Below, in pieces: positions 1 through 10,853 of a stretch of DNA of 37,560 nt. This DNA is from Alcanivorax sp. (GTDB taxonomy: Bacteria; Pseudomonadota; Gammaproteobacteria; Pseudomonadales; Alcanivoracaceae). Location of the stretch: NCBI GenBank assembly GCA_013823245.1, contig PNLU01000022.1, positions 1 through 37,560 on the forward strand, given 5' to 3'. The notes below the pieces were generated by a model. It saw nothing but the letters and a program-made list of their open reading frames with translations. It made no database searches and had not been told where the DNA came from. The translations under genes were made by a program, and so were the position numbers. Within the stretch, counting starts at the first letter, position 1, and each line of letters begins with the position of its first letter.

Positions 1-771
1 TTCGGAGACATCCTGATAGAGGCTGCACTGGCGATGGTCGACGTCGAAGCGTTCGCGAAAGCGGTTGCGAAAACGGGTGATACCGTCGGCACTCAGTGGA
101 TATTCTGCCGCAGGCAGCAGGGTAATGTCCTGAACCTGATCCACGGAACGTTGTGTTTCCGGGTCGAACAGTCGCAGGGATTCAATGTCGTCGTCGAACA
201 GCTCGATGCGGAACGGCTGGTCGGCGCCCATGGGAAAAATATCCATGATGGCGCCGCGCACCGCGAATTCGCCATGATCGAACACACTGTCCCGCTGCCG
301 GTAGCCGCAGGCCGCCAGGCGCGCTCGGGTGGCGTTCATGTCGAAGCGCTCACCGACTTTGAGCAGGAAGCTGTTGCCGCTGATCTGCACGCGGGGGGCC
401 AGCCGCTGCATGACGGTGCTGACCGGAGCGATCAGAACACCCCGGTGGCTGTCCGGCAGCCGGTGCAGCACCTGCACGCGCTCGCTGATGATGTCCTGAT
501 GCGGTGAGAACAGATCGTAGGGCAGGGTTTCCCAGTCAGGGAACAGCAGCACCGGGGTGTCGCTGTCGGCCAGGTAAAACGTCAGGCTGTCGTGCAGCTG
601 CTGGGCGCTGCTGCTGTCGGGGGTGATCACCAGCAGCAGGTGTCCGGCGCCGCGGGCCAGTTCGGCCAGGGTGACGGCCAGGCTGCCGCTGTCCAGGCCT
701 TGCCAGAGGCGATAGTGATCCTGACCGGTGGGGAAGACGGGCGAGCCCGGAAGTAACGTCATCGAGGTCAT
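1..771 (-). CDS. mfd: Transcription-repair coupling factor Mfd, N-terminal 257 residues (partial)
   Basis: The frame is open from an ATG at 771 to the window edge, giving 257 codons of a protein normally about 1,150 residues long. Mfd is the ATP-driven translocase that removes RNA polymerase stalled at DNA damage and recruits UvrA. The visible part is the UvrB-like N-terminal module. It has the stretches LLLVITPDSSSAQQL, LLFPDWETLPYD and SPHQDIISERV, followed by FDHGEFAVRGAIMDIFP, which are typical of Mfd and UvrB. The RNA-polymerase-binding and helicase domains lie outside the window. A second ATG three codons in (762) is an alternative start. A good -10 box lies 25 bp upstream, and the ATP-grasp gene diverges from the same 184-bp gap. 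Confidence 0.93.
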   Translation of the reverse strand, partial: MTSMTLLPGSPVFPTGQDHYRLWQGLDSGSLAVTLAELARGAGHLLLVITPDSSSAQQLHDSLTFYLADSDTPVLLFPDWETLPYDLFSPHQDIISERVQVLHRLPDSHRGVLIAPVSTVMQRLAPRVQISGNSFLLKVGERFDMNATRARLAACGYRQRDSVFDHGEFAVRGAIMDIFPMGADQPFRIELFDDDIESLRLFDPETQRSVDQVQDITLLPAAEYPLSADGITRFRNRFRERFDVDHRQCSLYQDVSE

Positions 772-795
772 CGTTGCTGGTCCGACGGGGCGCGC

Positions 796-801
796 ATTGT
801 A
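796..801 (-). promoter_or_regulatory. -10 box of the mfd promoter with GC-rich discriminator
   Basis: Read on the minus strand, TACAAT is followed directly by GCGCGCCCC and then by the mfd ATG about 25 bp on. No good -35 box is visible at 16-18 bp. Five other genes in the window show the same arrangement of -10 box plus GCGCG-type discriminator. Confidence 0.5.
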
Positions 802-942
802 ACGGAAATTCGTGCTGAAATCGCCAGTGACGGGCGTGCCTTTTCGGGGCCAACGTGTGATGCAGGGCAGATTCGTGTAGGGTGTACAGGCTCTTGACGG
901 CCTCGCCGGTCTTCACGCTGGCGAGTCATGCACTGCCAACGT

Positions 943-949
943 AAGGAGG
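943..949 (+). promoter_or_regulatory. Strong ribosome-binding site of the ATP-grasp gene
   Basis: AAGGAGG lies 6 bp before the ATG at 956. It is one of the best Shine-Dalgarno matches in the window and fixes the start. A TTGACG at 894-899 could be a -35 box, but no convincing -10 follows at the right distance. Confidence 0.7.
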
Positions 950-955
950 CAGCCA

Positions 956-2175
956 ATGACGAAGAATCCGGACAAGGGCTATGTCGCACTGCTGGGCTGG
1001 AGCCTGAACGCGGTTGAAGCTGCCGCATCCTTTGATCGTCGCTACGTGGTAGTGGCCCCTGACTGGGCTGAAGACTACTGTCGCGAGCACGATATCCCCT
1101 ACGTACCCTGGAATTTCGAGCGACTCAACGATCGCTCCATGGAAATCGCCCAGACGCTGGCCGATATGGGGGTCGATGTCGCCATTCCGCTGTTCGAGGA
1201 AACGGTGGAATGGGCGGGTGCGATCAACTCGGTATTGCTGGATAACCCGCGTCTGCTCGGTCAGGCCATGCTGATGCGGGACAAGTCGCTGATGAAGCGC
1301 CGGGCGCAACTGGGTGGTATCCGTGTAGGTATTTTTGAAGAGGCTCATGATCGTGATGATGTGATGCGTTTTCTCAAGCGCGTCAATCAGACCCTGCTGA
1401 AACTGGATGGCGATCCCAATGACCCGATTCATTTCAAGGCGTTCGACAAGGCTGGATGCCTGGGGCATCGGGTCATCCGCACGCCGGATGACGTGGATGC
1501 CATTCCCGATGAGGAGTTTCCGTCGTTGATGGAGTCGCATCTGGATGGCTGGGAGTTTGCCGTCGAAGCCTGGATTCATCAGGGCAAGATCCGGTTTCTG
1601 AATATTTCCGAGTACGTATCACTCGGTTATTCGGTATTTGTACCGGCATCACCCGAGCTGGAGCGCTACCGGCCCCAGATTACCGAGCAGATTGAAAAAC
1701 TGGTTAAAACCTTCGATATCGAGTTCGGCTTCATCCATCCGGAATACTTCGTGACCAGCGACAGCGAGATGTATTTCGGTGAAGTGGCCTATCGTCCGCC
1801 GGGCTTCAAGGTGTTCGAGTTGCTGGAGCGAGTCTATGGCTTCAATGCCTATCAGGCGCTGATTCTGTCGTTCGATCCGAAGACCACCGAAGAGGAAATC
1901 CAGGCGTTCTTCCCGAAAGAAGTCGAGGATGCGCAAGGTTATGCGGGCTGTTTTGGTGTCTATCCCCGGCGCCGGGTGGTCAGCCGCCTGGAAATTCCCG
2001 AGGAAACCGAAGATCACCCGTACTTTGAATCGCATGAGCTGACCGCCCCGTTGCAGGAAACGGTCACCAAGCGTACCGCCTTCGGCACCCACTGGGGGCT
2101 GGTCTATTTTCGCGGTGATGAGGCCGACACACTCAAGGCGTTGCTGGCCCATCAGGAGACGCTCGATTTCTATAT

Positions 2176-2179
<4 letters not shown>
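956..2179 (+). CDS. ATP-grasp domain ligase of unknown substrate
   Basis: This 407-residue protein has the ATP-grasp layout. There is a Rossmann-like N-terminal region of about 100 residues, then MRDKSLMKRR (107-116) as in ATP-grasp lid subdomains. A phosphate-binding loop reads FKAFDKAGCLG (around 160-170), followed by a dGxEfxVEaw strand. The metal and adenine-site block is IHPEYF then GEVAYRPPG (E276 to R280). Such enzymes activate a carboxylate as acyl-phosphate and join it to an amine or thiol. The usual Asn two residues after the metal-binding Glu is Ala278 here. The stop overlaps the GTG of the next gene by 4 bp (GTGA), so the two are almost certainly co-translated. Substrate cannot be told from sequence. 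Family call is firm and the biological role unknown. Confidence 0.85.
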
Positions 2180-4212
<2,033 letters not shown>

Positions 4213-4255
4213 AAAGTGCTATGATGCGCGGCTTGTATCGCAGCGCGAGAGCATT

Positions 4256-5131
4256 ATGAAAGACGTCGTCCGTGATCTGCTGGACGTCATCCGGCTGGAA
4301 CAGCTGGAGACCAACCTGTTTCGTGGCCAGAGCCGGGATACTGGCCAGAAAAGCATCTTTGGCGGCCTGGTCGCAGGGCAGGCCCTGATGGCGGCCAGCC
4401 GCACGGTGGAGGCCGAGCGGCCGGTGCATTCCCTGCACGCCTACTTTATCCGCCCCGGCGATTTCACCATCCCGATCATCTACGACGTCGAGCGGGTGCG
4501 CGACGGCAAGAGCTTCACCACCCGCCGGGTCACGGCGATCCAGCATGGTCGCCCGATCTTTACCCTGGAGGCTTCCTTCCAGGTGGAGGAGGGTGGGGTA
4601 GAGCACCAGGCGGACATGCCGCCGGTGCCTGCGCCGGATAACCTGCCCACCGACCAGAGCCTGCGCGAGCAGTTTGCGCACCGGATTCCCGAGCGGATGC
4701 GCCCGGCCTTTCTGGCCGAACGGCCGGTGGAGTTCCGGCCGATCAAGCCCGCCAACGGGTTTGAGGCTGAGCCCCAGGACCCGACCCGACAAACCTGGTT
4801 TCGCATTGTCGAGCCGATTGAGGCCGACACGGCGACCCACCGTGCCCTGCTGGCCTTCTGTTCGGATTTCGGCCTGCTGGGCACGGCCATGCTGCCCCAT
4901 GGCATGAACTTCTTTCAGCCGCATGTGCAGTCGGCCAGTATCGACCATGCCATGTGGTTCCACCGCCCGTTCCGGGTGGACGAGTGGTTGCTGTACAGCA
5001 CCCAGAGCCCGTCGGCTTCCGGCGCCCGGGGTATGAACTTCGGCCATATCTACCGGCAGGATGGCGTGCTGGTGGCCAGCGTGGCCCAGGAAGGCCTGAT
5101 GCGCCTGCGGCCGCAGGAACCCCGTAGCTGA
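4256..5131 (+). CDS. tesB: Acyl-CoA thioesterase II
   Basis: TesB hydrolyses medium- and long-chain acyl-CoA to free fatty acid and CoA in the cytoplasm, and forms a double hot-dog fold. At 291 residues it is close to the 286 of E. coli TesB, and it aligns with it throughout (LFRGQS, FGGLVAGQAL, HAYFIRPGD, PIIYDVERVRDG, DHAMWFHRPF, VASVAQEGLMR). The catalytic positions keep their E. coli numbering. Asp204 and Gln278 are present, while Thr228 is replaced by Ser228. I chose the ATG at 4256 over upstream in-frame starts because it gives the family length and sits after the promoter. UDG follows after 17 bp and may share the transcript. Confidence 0.93.
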   Translation: MKDVVRDLLDVIRLEQLETNLFRGQSRDTGQKSIFGGLVAGQALMAASRTVEAERPVHSLHAYFIRPGDFTIPIIYDVERVRDGKSFTTRRVTAIQHGRPIFTLEASFQVEEGGVEHQADMPPVPAPDNLPTDQSLREQFAHRIPERMRPAFLAERPVEFRPIKPANGFEAEPQDPTRQTWFRIVEPIEADTATHRALLAFCSDFGLLGTAMLPHGMNFFQPHVQSASIDHAMWFHRPFRVDEWLLYSTQSPSASGARGMNFGHIYRQDGVLVASVAQEGLMRLRPQEPRS

Positions 5132-5148
5132 GCCGCGGGAGCCTGGCC

Positions 5149-5733
5149 ATGGCCGATGCGCTGATTCCACTGCTGGAGGAGGTACGCGGCTGCCGGGTGT
5201 GCGAGGAGGTGCTGCCGCTGGGGCCGCGCCCTGTGGTGCGGGCCAGCGCGAGTGCCCGGTTGCTGGTGATCGGGCAAGCGCCGGGCACCCGGGTGCATGC
5301 ATCGGGCATTCCCTGGGATGACCCCTCCGGGGTTCGCCTGAGGGCCTGGCTCGGCATGACCCCGGACACCTTCTACGACGTTAGTCGCATCGCCATCATG
5401 CCCATGGGTTTCTGTTATCCGGGCCGGGGGCGGGGCGGCGACCTGCCGCCACGGCCGGAGTGTGCGCCGCGCTGGCATCCGTCGCTGCTGGCGGGGATGC
5501 CCGATATCCGTCTGGTCCTGCTGATCGGGCGCTATGCCCAGCAGCGCTATCTGCCTGACTGGCGGGGCAGTTTGTCCGACACGGTGGCGCGCCATCGCGA
5601 GGTGCCCGCGCCCTTTTTCCCGTTGCCCCATCCGAGCCCGCGCAACACCCGCTGGCTGCGTCAGCGACCCTGGTTCGAGGCCGAGGTGGTGCCAGCGTTG
5701 CGCGAGCAGGTGGCGGTTGCCCTGGGGCAATAA
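5149..5733 (+). CDS. Uracil-DNA glycosylase family protein, probable Fe-S type
   Basis: The 194-residue protein belongs to the uracil-DNA glycosylase superfamily, which removes uracil or related damaged bases from DNA. Motif 1 reads IGQAPGTRVHASGIPWDD with PSG after it. Motif 2 reads HPSPRNTRW near the C terminus. Four cysteines have the spacing of the 4Fe-4S ligands of family 4/5 enzymes: C15-x2-C18, then C89-x15-C105. The HPSPRN form of motif 2 is more like families 1 and 2, so subfamily and base specificity are uncertain. The position that is often an acidic catalytic residue in family 4 is Gln in GQAPG. A GGGAG ribosome-binding site precedes the ATG, 17 bp after tesB. Confidence 0.8.
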   Translation: MADALIPLLEEVRGCRVCEEVLPLGPRPVVRASASARLLVIGQAPGTRVHASGIPWDDPSGVRLRAWLGMTPDTFYDVSRIAIMPMGFCYPGRGRGGDLPPRPECAPRWHPSLLAGMPDIRLVLLIGRYAQQRYLPDWRGSLSDTVARHREVPAPFFPLPHPSPRNTRWLRQRPWFEAEVVPALREQVAVALGQ

Positions 5734-5747
5734 CCCTGCTCACCCGG

Positions 5748-5776
5748 TGGATAAGCGGGCACCAAAGCGCTAGAAT
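5748..5776 (+). promoter_or_regulatory. Promoter of gap (TGGATA, 17 bp, TAGAAT)
   Basis: TGGATA (4/6 to consensus) lies exactly 17 bp before TAGAAT (5/6). The -10 is followed directly by GCGCGCCCC. Transcription would begin near 5783, leaving a leader of about 33 nt before the GTG start. Confidence 0.6.
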
Positions 5777-5815
5777 GCGCGCCCCGAAACTCCTGCCATG
5801 TGAGGGCCTGATCTC

Positions 5816-7255
5816 GTGAACAAACTGGAAGACCACTTCGGACGCTGGAAGAACCGGGAAGAGATTGCCGAGTCGATGATTCCCATGATCGGCAAGCTGT
5901 ACCGTGAGAAGAACGTCACCACCACGGTATACAGCCGGTCCATCGTCAACAAGTCCGTGATCCAGATTCTCAAGGCGCATCGCTTCGTGAAGCAGGTCGA
6001 AGACACCGAACTGTCGGTGGTCGACACCTTCCCGATCCTGCAGGAGGTCGGCAAGCTTGATCTGGGGCCCTGCCGCATCGATATCGGCAAGCTGGCCGTC
6101 AACTGGAAAAAGGACAATCAGGGCAAGTCCCTGGAAGAGTACGTGCGTGCCGAGCTGGCCCATGCCACCGACAACAAGCTGGTGCATCCAGAGCCGACCG
6201 ACGTGGTGCTCTACGGGTTTGGCCGTATCGGCCGGATACTGGCCCGTCTGCTGATCGAAAAGGCGGGCAGCGGCGATGGCCTGCGCCTGAAGGCCATTGT
6301 GGTGCGCGAATCCGGCAAGGGCGACCTGCAGAAGCGCGCCAGCCTGCTGCGCCGCGATTCCGTGCATGGTCCCTTCGCTGGCACCATTGCCGTGGACGAG
6401 GACGACAGCGCCATCATCGCCAATGGCAACTTCATCAAGGTGATCTACTCCAACGACCCGAAGGAAGTGGATTACACCCAGTACGGCATCAAGAATGCCG
6501 TGGTCATCGACAACACCGGCAAGTGGCGTGACCGCGAGGGCCTGAGCCAGCACCTGAACTGCCCGGGTGTGAAGCGAGTGATCCTGACGGCGCCGGGCAA
6601 GGGCGACCTGAAGAATATCGTGCACGGGGTCAATAACGACCTGATCGGCGACGATGACACCATCATCTCCGCCGCCAGCTGCACCACCAATGCCATCGTG
6701 CCGCCGCTCAAGGCCCTGAACGACAAGTTCGGCATTGCCGTGGGCCACGTGGAAACGGTGCATTCCTACACCAACGACCAGAACCTGCTGGACAACTTCC
6801 ACAAGGGGCCGCGCCGTGGCCGCGCCGCGCCGCTGAACATGGTGATCACCGAAACCGGTGCCGCGACGGCCGCCGCCAAGGCGCTGCCGGAACTGGCGGG
6901 CAAGCTGACCGGCAACTCGATCCGTGTACCGACCCCGAACGTCTCGCTGGCGATCCTGAACCTGACTCTGGAGAAGGAAACCAGCCTGGAAGAGCTGAAT
7001 GAGTACCTGCGCTGGGTGTCTCTGCACTCGCCGCTGCAGCGCCAGATCGACTTCATCAGTTCCCCGGATGCGGTGTCCACGGACTTCGTGGGCGCGCGGC
7101 ATGCGTCGGTGATTGATGCCGAGGCGACCATCGTCAACGGCAATCACTGTGTACTGTATGTCTGGTATGACAACGAGTTCGGCTACAGCTGCCAGGTGGT
7201 CCGTATCCTGCAGCAGATTTCCGGGGTCGAGTTCCCGTCGTACCCGAAAGACTGA
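5816..7255 (+). CDS. gap: Glyceraldehyde-3-phosphate dehydrogenase, N-terminally extended type
   Basis: The enzyme converts glyceraldehyde-3-phosphate to 1,3-bisphosphoglycerate or back, with NAD(P). The NAD-binding GFGRIGR starts at residue 134. The active-site SCTTN has Cys289, against about 150 in ordinary GAPDH, so there is an extra N-terminal region of roughly 130 residues. The rest is canonical (HSYTNDQNLLD, RRGRAAPLNM, WYDNEFGYS). Pseudomonas carries a similar long GAPDH beside mfd and nqr, from memory. The start is GTG at 5816, and the next residues (NKLEDHFGRW) look like a true N terminus. The role of the extension is unknown to me. A long hairpin follows the stop. Confidence 0.93.
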   Translation: MNKLEDHFGRWKNREEIAESMIPMIGKLYREKNVTTTVYSRSIVNKSVIQILKAHRFVKQVEDTELSVVDTFPILQEVGKLDLGPCRIDIGKLAVNWKKDNQGKSLEEYVRAELAHATDNKLVHPEPTDVVLYGFGRIGRILARLLIEKAGSGDGLRLKAIVVRESGKGDLQKRASLLRRDSVHGPFAGTIAVDEDDSAIIANGNFIKVIYSNDPKEVDYTQYGIKNAVVIDNTGKWRDREGLSQHLNCPGVKRVILTAPGKGDLKNIVHGVNNDLIGDDDTIISAASCTTNAIVPPLKALNDKFGIAVGHVETVHSYTNDQNLLDNFHKGPRRGRAAPLNMVITETGAATAAAKALPELAGKLTGNSIRVPTPNVSLAILNLTLEKETSLEELNEYLRWVSLHSPLQRQIDFISSPDAVSTDFVGARHASVIDAEATIVNGNHCVLYVWYDNEFGYSCQVVRILQQISGVEFPSYPKD

Positions 7256-7260
7256 AGTGA

Positions 7261-7293
7261 CAGAACAGGGCTTGCGGTTGCAGGCCCTTTCTG
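7261..7293 (+). terminator. Hairpin after gap, possible terminator or mRNA stabiliser
   Basis: Two 5-bp arms (CAGAA/TTCTG and AGGGC/GCCCT, with one bulged C) continue into an inner TGC/GCA pairing with loop GGTT, about 14 pairs in all. It starts 5 bp after the gap stop codon. There is no U-tract, so a simple rho-independent terminator is not proven. Confidence 0.4.
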
Positions 7294-7321
7294 TACCGGG
7301 TGTGTGGGGTTGGCGTGAAGG

Positions 7322-7342
7322 GCGCCAGCGGCTGGCTGGCGC
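7322..7342. repeat. Inverted repeat upstream of the nqr -10 box
   Basis: GCGCCAG (7322-7328) and CTGGCGC (7336-7342) are perfect 7-bp arms around a 7-bp centre. The repeat lies over the expected -35 region of the nqr promoter, so it could be an operator. It could also be a GC-rich hairpin in read-through RNA from gap. Confidence 0.4.
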
Positions 7343-7359
7343 TGGCGCAGCCTGATCCT

Positions 7360-7365
7360 TATAAT
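7360..7365 (+). promoter_or_regulatory. Consensus -10 box of the nqr operon
   Basis: A perfect TATAAT is followed by GGCGCGCGCC. It lies about 100 bp before nqrA, so the leader is long. The -35 position is GC-rich and poor, which suggests help from an activator or dependence on the discriminator. Confidence 0.55.
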
Positions 7366-7467
7366 GGCGCGCGCCAGTGACCGGCCCGGCAAATATCGCG
7401 CAAGTGCCGGTTTTCAAAAGCGTTTGCTGCACCTATCTCCAGAGTTTCAGAACGTGGGCGAGAGGCT

Positions 7468-8811
7468 ATGATCAAAATCAAACGGGGGCTTGACCTGCCG
7501 ATTACGGGCGCACCGCGCCAGGTGATCGAGGAAGGGCCGCGCGTACGCACCGTCGCCGTGCTCGGGGGCGATTACATGGGCATGAAGCCCACCATGGAAG
7601 TCAAGGAAGGTGACCGGGTCGCACTGGGTCAGGTGATCTTTACCGACAAGAAAACCGAGGGCGTCAAGTACACGGCGCCTGCGGCCGGTACGGTGGTGGC
7701 TATCAACCGTGGCAACAAGCGGGTCCTGCAATCCGTGGTCATTGAGGTCGAGGGCGATGCCGCCGAGACCTTCCCGGCACACAACGAGGGCGCGCTGTCC
7801 AGTCTGAGCCGCGAAGCGGTGCAGGAACAGCTGATCGAATCCGGTCAGTGGACCACGCTGCGTACGCGTCCGTTTGGCAAGGTGCCTGCGCCAGGCACCG
7901 CCCCGAGCGCCATTTTCGTCCCGGTGCTGGATACCAATCCGCTTGCCGCCGATCCGGCTGTGATCATCAGCGAGCAGCTGCAGGCCTTCCGTAACGGCCT
8001 GACGGTGCTGTCCCGCCTCACGGACGGTCCGGTCTGGGTCTGCCGCGGGCCGAAGACGGACCTGCCATCGTTTGCCGGTGGCCAGATTCGTGAAGAAAGC
8101 TTCGCCGGGCCGCATCCGGCGGGCAACGTTGGCACGCACATGCATTTCCTGCACCCGGTGGGCATGAAGAAGACCGCCTGGAGCGTCGGCTACCAGGACG
8201 TGATTGCCATCGGCAAGCTGTTCACCACCGGCCGGTTGTACACCGACCGTGTTGTAGCCCTGGCTGGGCCCCAGGTGGAAAACCCGCGCCTGCTGCGCAC
8301 CCGCGTGGGCGCCAGCCTGGAAGATCTGACCGAAGGCCAGCTCAAGCGTGGTGAAAACCGTATCGTGTCCGGTTCGGTGTTCAACGGCCACAATGCCCGT
8401 GGCCCGCTGGCCTATCTGGGCCGCGTGGCGAATCAGGTGAGCGTGCTGCTGGAAGGCCGTGAACGTCAGCTGTTCGGCTACATTTCACCCGGTATCAACA
8501 AGCATTCTGTTATGAACATCTACTTGTCCAGGCTGATTCCGGGCAAGCGCTTCGATTTCACCACCACCACCAACGGCAGTGAGCGGGCCATGGTGCCAAT
8601 CGGCAACTATGAAACGGTCATGCCGCTGGACATCCTGCCCACTCAGCTGTTGCGCGCCCTGATCGTGGGTGATACCGATGCTGCCCAGCAACTCGGCGCA
8701 CTGGAACTGGTGGAAGAGGACCTGGCGCTGTGCACCTATGTGTGCGTCGGCAAGTACGAGTACGGTCCGATTCTTCGTGACAACCTCACTCGCATCGAGC
8801 TGGAGGGCTGA
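7468..8811 (+). CDS. nqrA: Na+-translocating NADH:quinone reductase subunit A
   Basis: NqrA is the peripheral subunit of the six-subunit Na+-NQR, which oxidises NADH, reduces ubiquinone and exports Na+. At 447 residues it has the family length. It shows the family N terminus [14 protein letters not shown], the motif [15 protein letters not shown], and the later [13 protein letters not shown] and RLIPGKRF blocks. No membrane helices are expected, and none are seen. It heads an operon with the next gene only 2 bp away, and a TATAAT -10 box lies about 100 bp upstream. Confidence 0.96.
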   Translation: MIKIKRGLDLPITGAPRQVIEEGPRVRTVAVLGGDYMGMKPTMEVKEGDRVALGQVIFTDKKTEGVKYTAPAAGTVVAINRGNKRVLQSVVIEVEGDAAETFPAHNEGALSSLSREAVQEQLIESGQWTTLRTRPFGKVPAPGTAPSAIFVPVLDTNPLAADPAVIISEQLQAFRNGLTVLSRLTDGPVWVCRGPKTDLPSFAGGQIREESFAGPHPAGNVGTHMHFLHPVGMKKTAWSVGYQDVIAIGKLFTTGRLYTDRVVALAGPQVENPRLLRTRVGASLEDLTEGQLKRGENRIVSGSVFNGHNARGPLAYLGRVANQVSVLLEGRERQLFGYISPGINKHSVMNIYLSRLIPGKRFDFTTTTNGSERAMVPIGNYETVMPLDILPTQLLRALIVGDTDAAQQLGALELVEEDLALCTYVCVGKYEYGPILRDNLTRIELEG

Positions 8812-8813
8812 CC

Positions 8814-10061
8814 ATGGGCTTGAGAGCAAGCATTGACCGCAAGATTGCGCCCCATTTCCACGAGGGTGGCAAGCTGCAGAAGTACTACGTCTTCTATGAG
8901 ATGTTCGATACCATGCTGTACAGCCCGTCCAGCACCACGCGGGCGGCGTCCCACGTGCGCGACGGTATCGATCTGAAGCGGGTCATGATGACCGTGTTTT
9001 TCGCCACCTTCCCGGCGATCCTGTTCGGTATCTACAACACCGGCTATCAGGCCAACCTGCAGATTACCGAGTTCGGTTACAGTGCCATCGAAGGCTGGCG
9101 CACCGCGCTGGTGGCGGGCCTGACCGGCTTTGATCACACCAGCTTCTTCGCCAACTTCCTGCACGGTCTGGTGTATTACGTGCCTATCGTGGCCACCGTG
9201 TATCTGACCGGTTTCCTCTGGGAAGGGCTGTTTGCCTGGAAGCGCGGGCATGAAGTGAACGAAGGCTTCTTCGTGACCGGTATCCTCTTCACCCTGATTC
9301 TGCCCCCGGCCATTCCGCTGTGGCAGGTCTTCCTGGGTGTGTCCTTCGGTATTGTGATCGGCAAGGAAGTCTTCGGCGGCACTGGCAAGAACTTCCTTAA
9401 CCCTGCGCTGGTCGGTCGTGCCTTCCTCTTCTTTGCCTACCCGGCGCAGATGTCCGGTGACGCGGTATGGACTGCGGTAGACAACTTCAGTGGCGCCACG
9501 CCGTTGTCGCTGGCGGCTTCCGGTGACCTGAACTTTGCTGCAGGCCTGACCGAAAATGCTGCCGTGGGCAACGCGGTGGACATCACCTGGATGCAGACCT
9601 TCCTGGGCGGTATCCAGGGCTCGATCGGCGAGACCTCGACGCTGGCTATCATGCTGGGCGCTGCCGTCCTGCTGCTCACCCGCATCGCCTCCTGGCGCAT
9701 CATGGCCGGTGTGCTCGTAGGCACCGTGGCCCTCGCCAGCCTGTTCAATGTTGTCGGCAGTGATACCAATCCGATGTTCGCCATGCCCTGGTACTGGCAC
9801 CTGACCATCGGTTCCGTGGCGTTTGGTCTGGTGTTCATGGCGACCGATCCGGTTTCGGCGGCAATGACCAACACCGGAAAGTGGGTGTTCGGGATACTCA
9901 TCGGTCTGATGGTGGTGATGATCCGGGTGGTCAACCCGGCGTTCCCCGAGGGTGTGATGCTGGCCATCCTGTTCGGTAACCTGTGTGCACCCCTGATCGA
10001 TTACTTTGTGGTTCAGGCGAATATCAAACGTCGCCAGCGGCGCACGGCAGAGGTGGTGTAA
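8814..10061 (+). CDS. nqrB: Na+-translocating NADH:quinone reductase subunit B
   Basis: NqrB is the large membrane subunit that carries covalently bound FMN and takes part in the Na+ channel. The 415-residue sequence has many hydrophobic segments. The flavinylation motif SGAT lies in NFSGATPLS, with Thr229 the expected phosphoester-linked residue (Thr236 in Vibrio cholerae). The GKNFLNPALVGRAFLFFAYP segment is also typical. The TAA stop overlaps the nqrC ATG by one base (TAATG), so translation is probably coupled. Confidence 0.96.
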   Translation: MGLRASIDRKIAPHFHEGGKLQKYYVFYEMFDTMLYSPSSTTRAASHVRDGIDLKRVMMTVFFATFPAILFGIYNTGYQANLQITEFGYSAIEGWRTALVAGLTGFDHTSFFANFLHGLVYYVPIVATVYLTGFLWEGLFAWKRGHEVNEGFFVTGILFTLILPPAIPLWQVFLGVSFGIVIGKEVFGGTGKNFLNPALVGRAFLFFAYPAQMSGDAVWTAVDNFSGATPLSLAASGDLNFAAGLTENAAVGNAVDITWMQTFLGGIQGSIGETSTLAIMLGAAVLLLTRIASWRIMAGVLVGTVALASLFNVVGSDTNPMFAMPWYWHLTIGSVAFGLVFMATDPVSAAMTNTGKWVFGILIGLMVVMIRVVNPAFPEGVMLAILFGNLCAPLIDYFVVQANIKRRQRRTAEVV

Positions 10062-10843
10062 TGGCTTTTAACAAAGACAGTGTCGGCGGAACCCTGGCCG
10101 TTGCTTTCATGGTATGTCTGGTGTGCGCGGTGGTGGTATCCACCGCCGCCGTCACCCTGCGCCCAACCCAGGAAGCCAACCGGATTCTGGACCGTCAGGT
10201 AAACATTCTCCGCGCTGCGGGCCGTTACGAGCCGGGCGTGGATGTGCAGGCCGAGTTCGCGAAGATCGATCGTCGTTTCGTGGATATCGAAACCGGCGAG
10301 TACGTGGATATGCCCGATGACTTTGACCAGCGGCGCGCAGCGCGTGACGATGAGATGGGCCGTCGCTTGTCCAGCGATCAGGACATTGCCTCCATTCGCC
10401 GGCAGTCCCGGGTTGCAGAGGTGTATATCGTGCGTGATGACGAAGGACAGGCAGAGCGCCTGATCCTGCCGATACACGGCTATGGCCTCTGGTCCACCAT
10501 GTACGGATTCCTGTCTCTGGAAACCGACATCAGCACCATCGCAGGTGTGGTGTTCTATGAGCACGGTGAAACGCCGGGTCTGGGTGGTGAGATCGAGAAC
10601 CCGCGCTGGCGTTCGTTGTGGGAAGGCAAGCAGCTGTTCGATGACGACGGCGATGTGGCTTTCCAGGTGATCAAGGGCAGTGTCGACAGCGGCACGCCTG
10701 ACGCCGAACACAAGGTTGATGGTCTTTCCGGTGCCACCCTGACCGCCAACGGTGTAACCAACATGGTGCGGTTCTGGGCGGGCGAGAACGGTTTCGGCCC
10801 TTATCTTGAGCGTCTGAAAAACGACAGCTCGCTGCTGAATTGA
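10061..10843 (+). CDS. nqrC: Na+-translocating NADH:quinone reductase subunit C
   Basis: NqrC has one N-terminal membrane helix (residues about 10-33) and a periplasmic FMN domain. The motif DGLSGATLT places the FMN-bearing Thr at 226, essentially the same as Thr225 of V. cholerae. The product is 260 residues. I took the ATG at 10061, which overlaps the nqrB stop. The more upstream in-frame start would overlap nqrB by 79 bp and add a non-homologous leader. Confidence 0.95.
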   Translation: MAFNKDSVGGTLAVAFMVCLVCAVVVSTAAVTLRPTQEANRILDRQVNILRAAGRYEPGVDVQAEFAKIDRRFVDIETGEYVDMPDDFDQRRAARDDEMGRRLSSDQDIASIRRQSRVAEVYIVRDDEGQAERLILPIHGYGLWSTMYGFLSLETDISTIAGVVFYEHGETPGLGGEIENPRWRSLWEGKQLFDDDGDVAFQVIKGSVDSGTPDAEHKVDGLSGATLTANGVTNMVRFWAGENGFGPYLERLKNDSSLLN

Positions 10844-10853
10844 GGAGACAGTC

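Noticed and set aside
5396-7432. A 678-codon minus-strand frame opposite gap
   Set aside because: It mirrors the highly conserved gap gene and shows no domain of its own.
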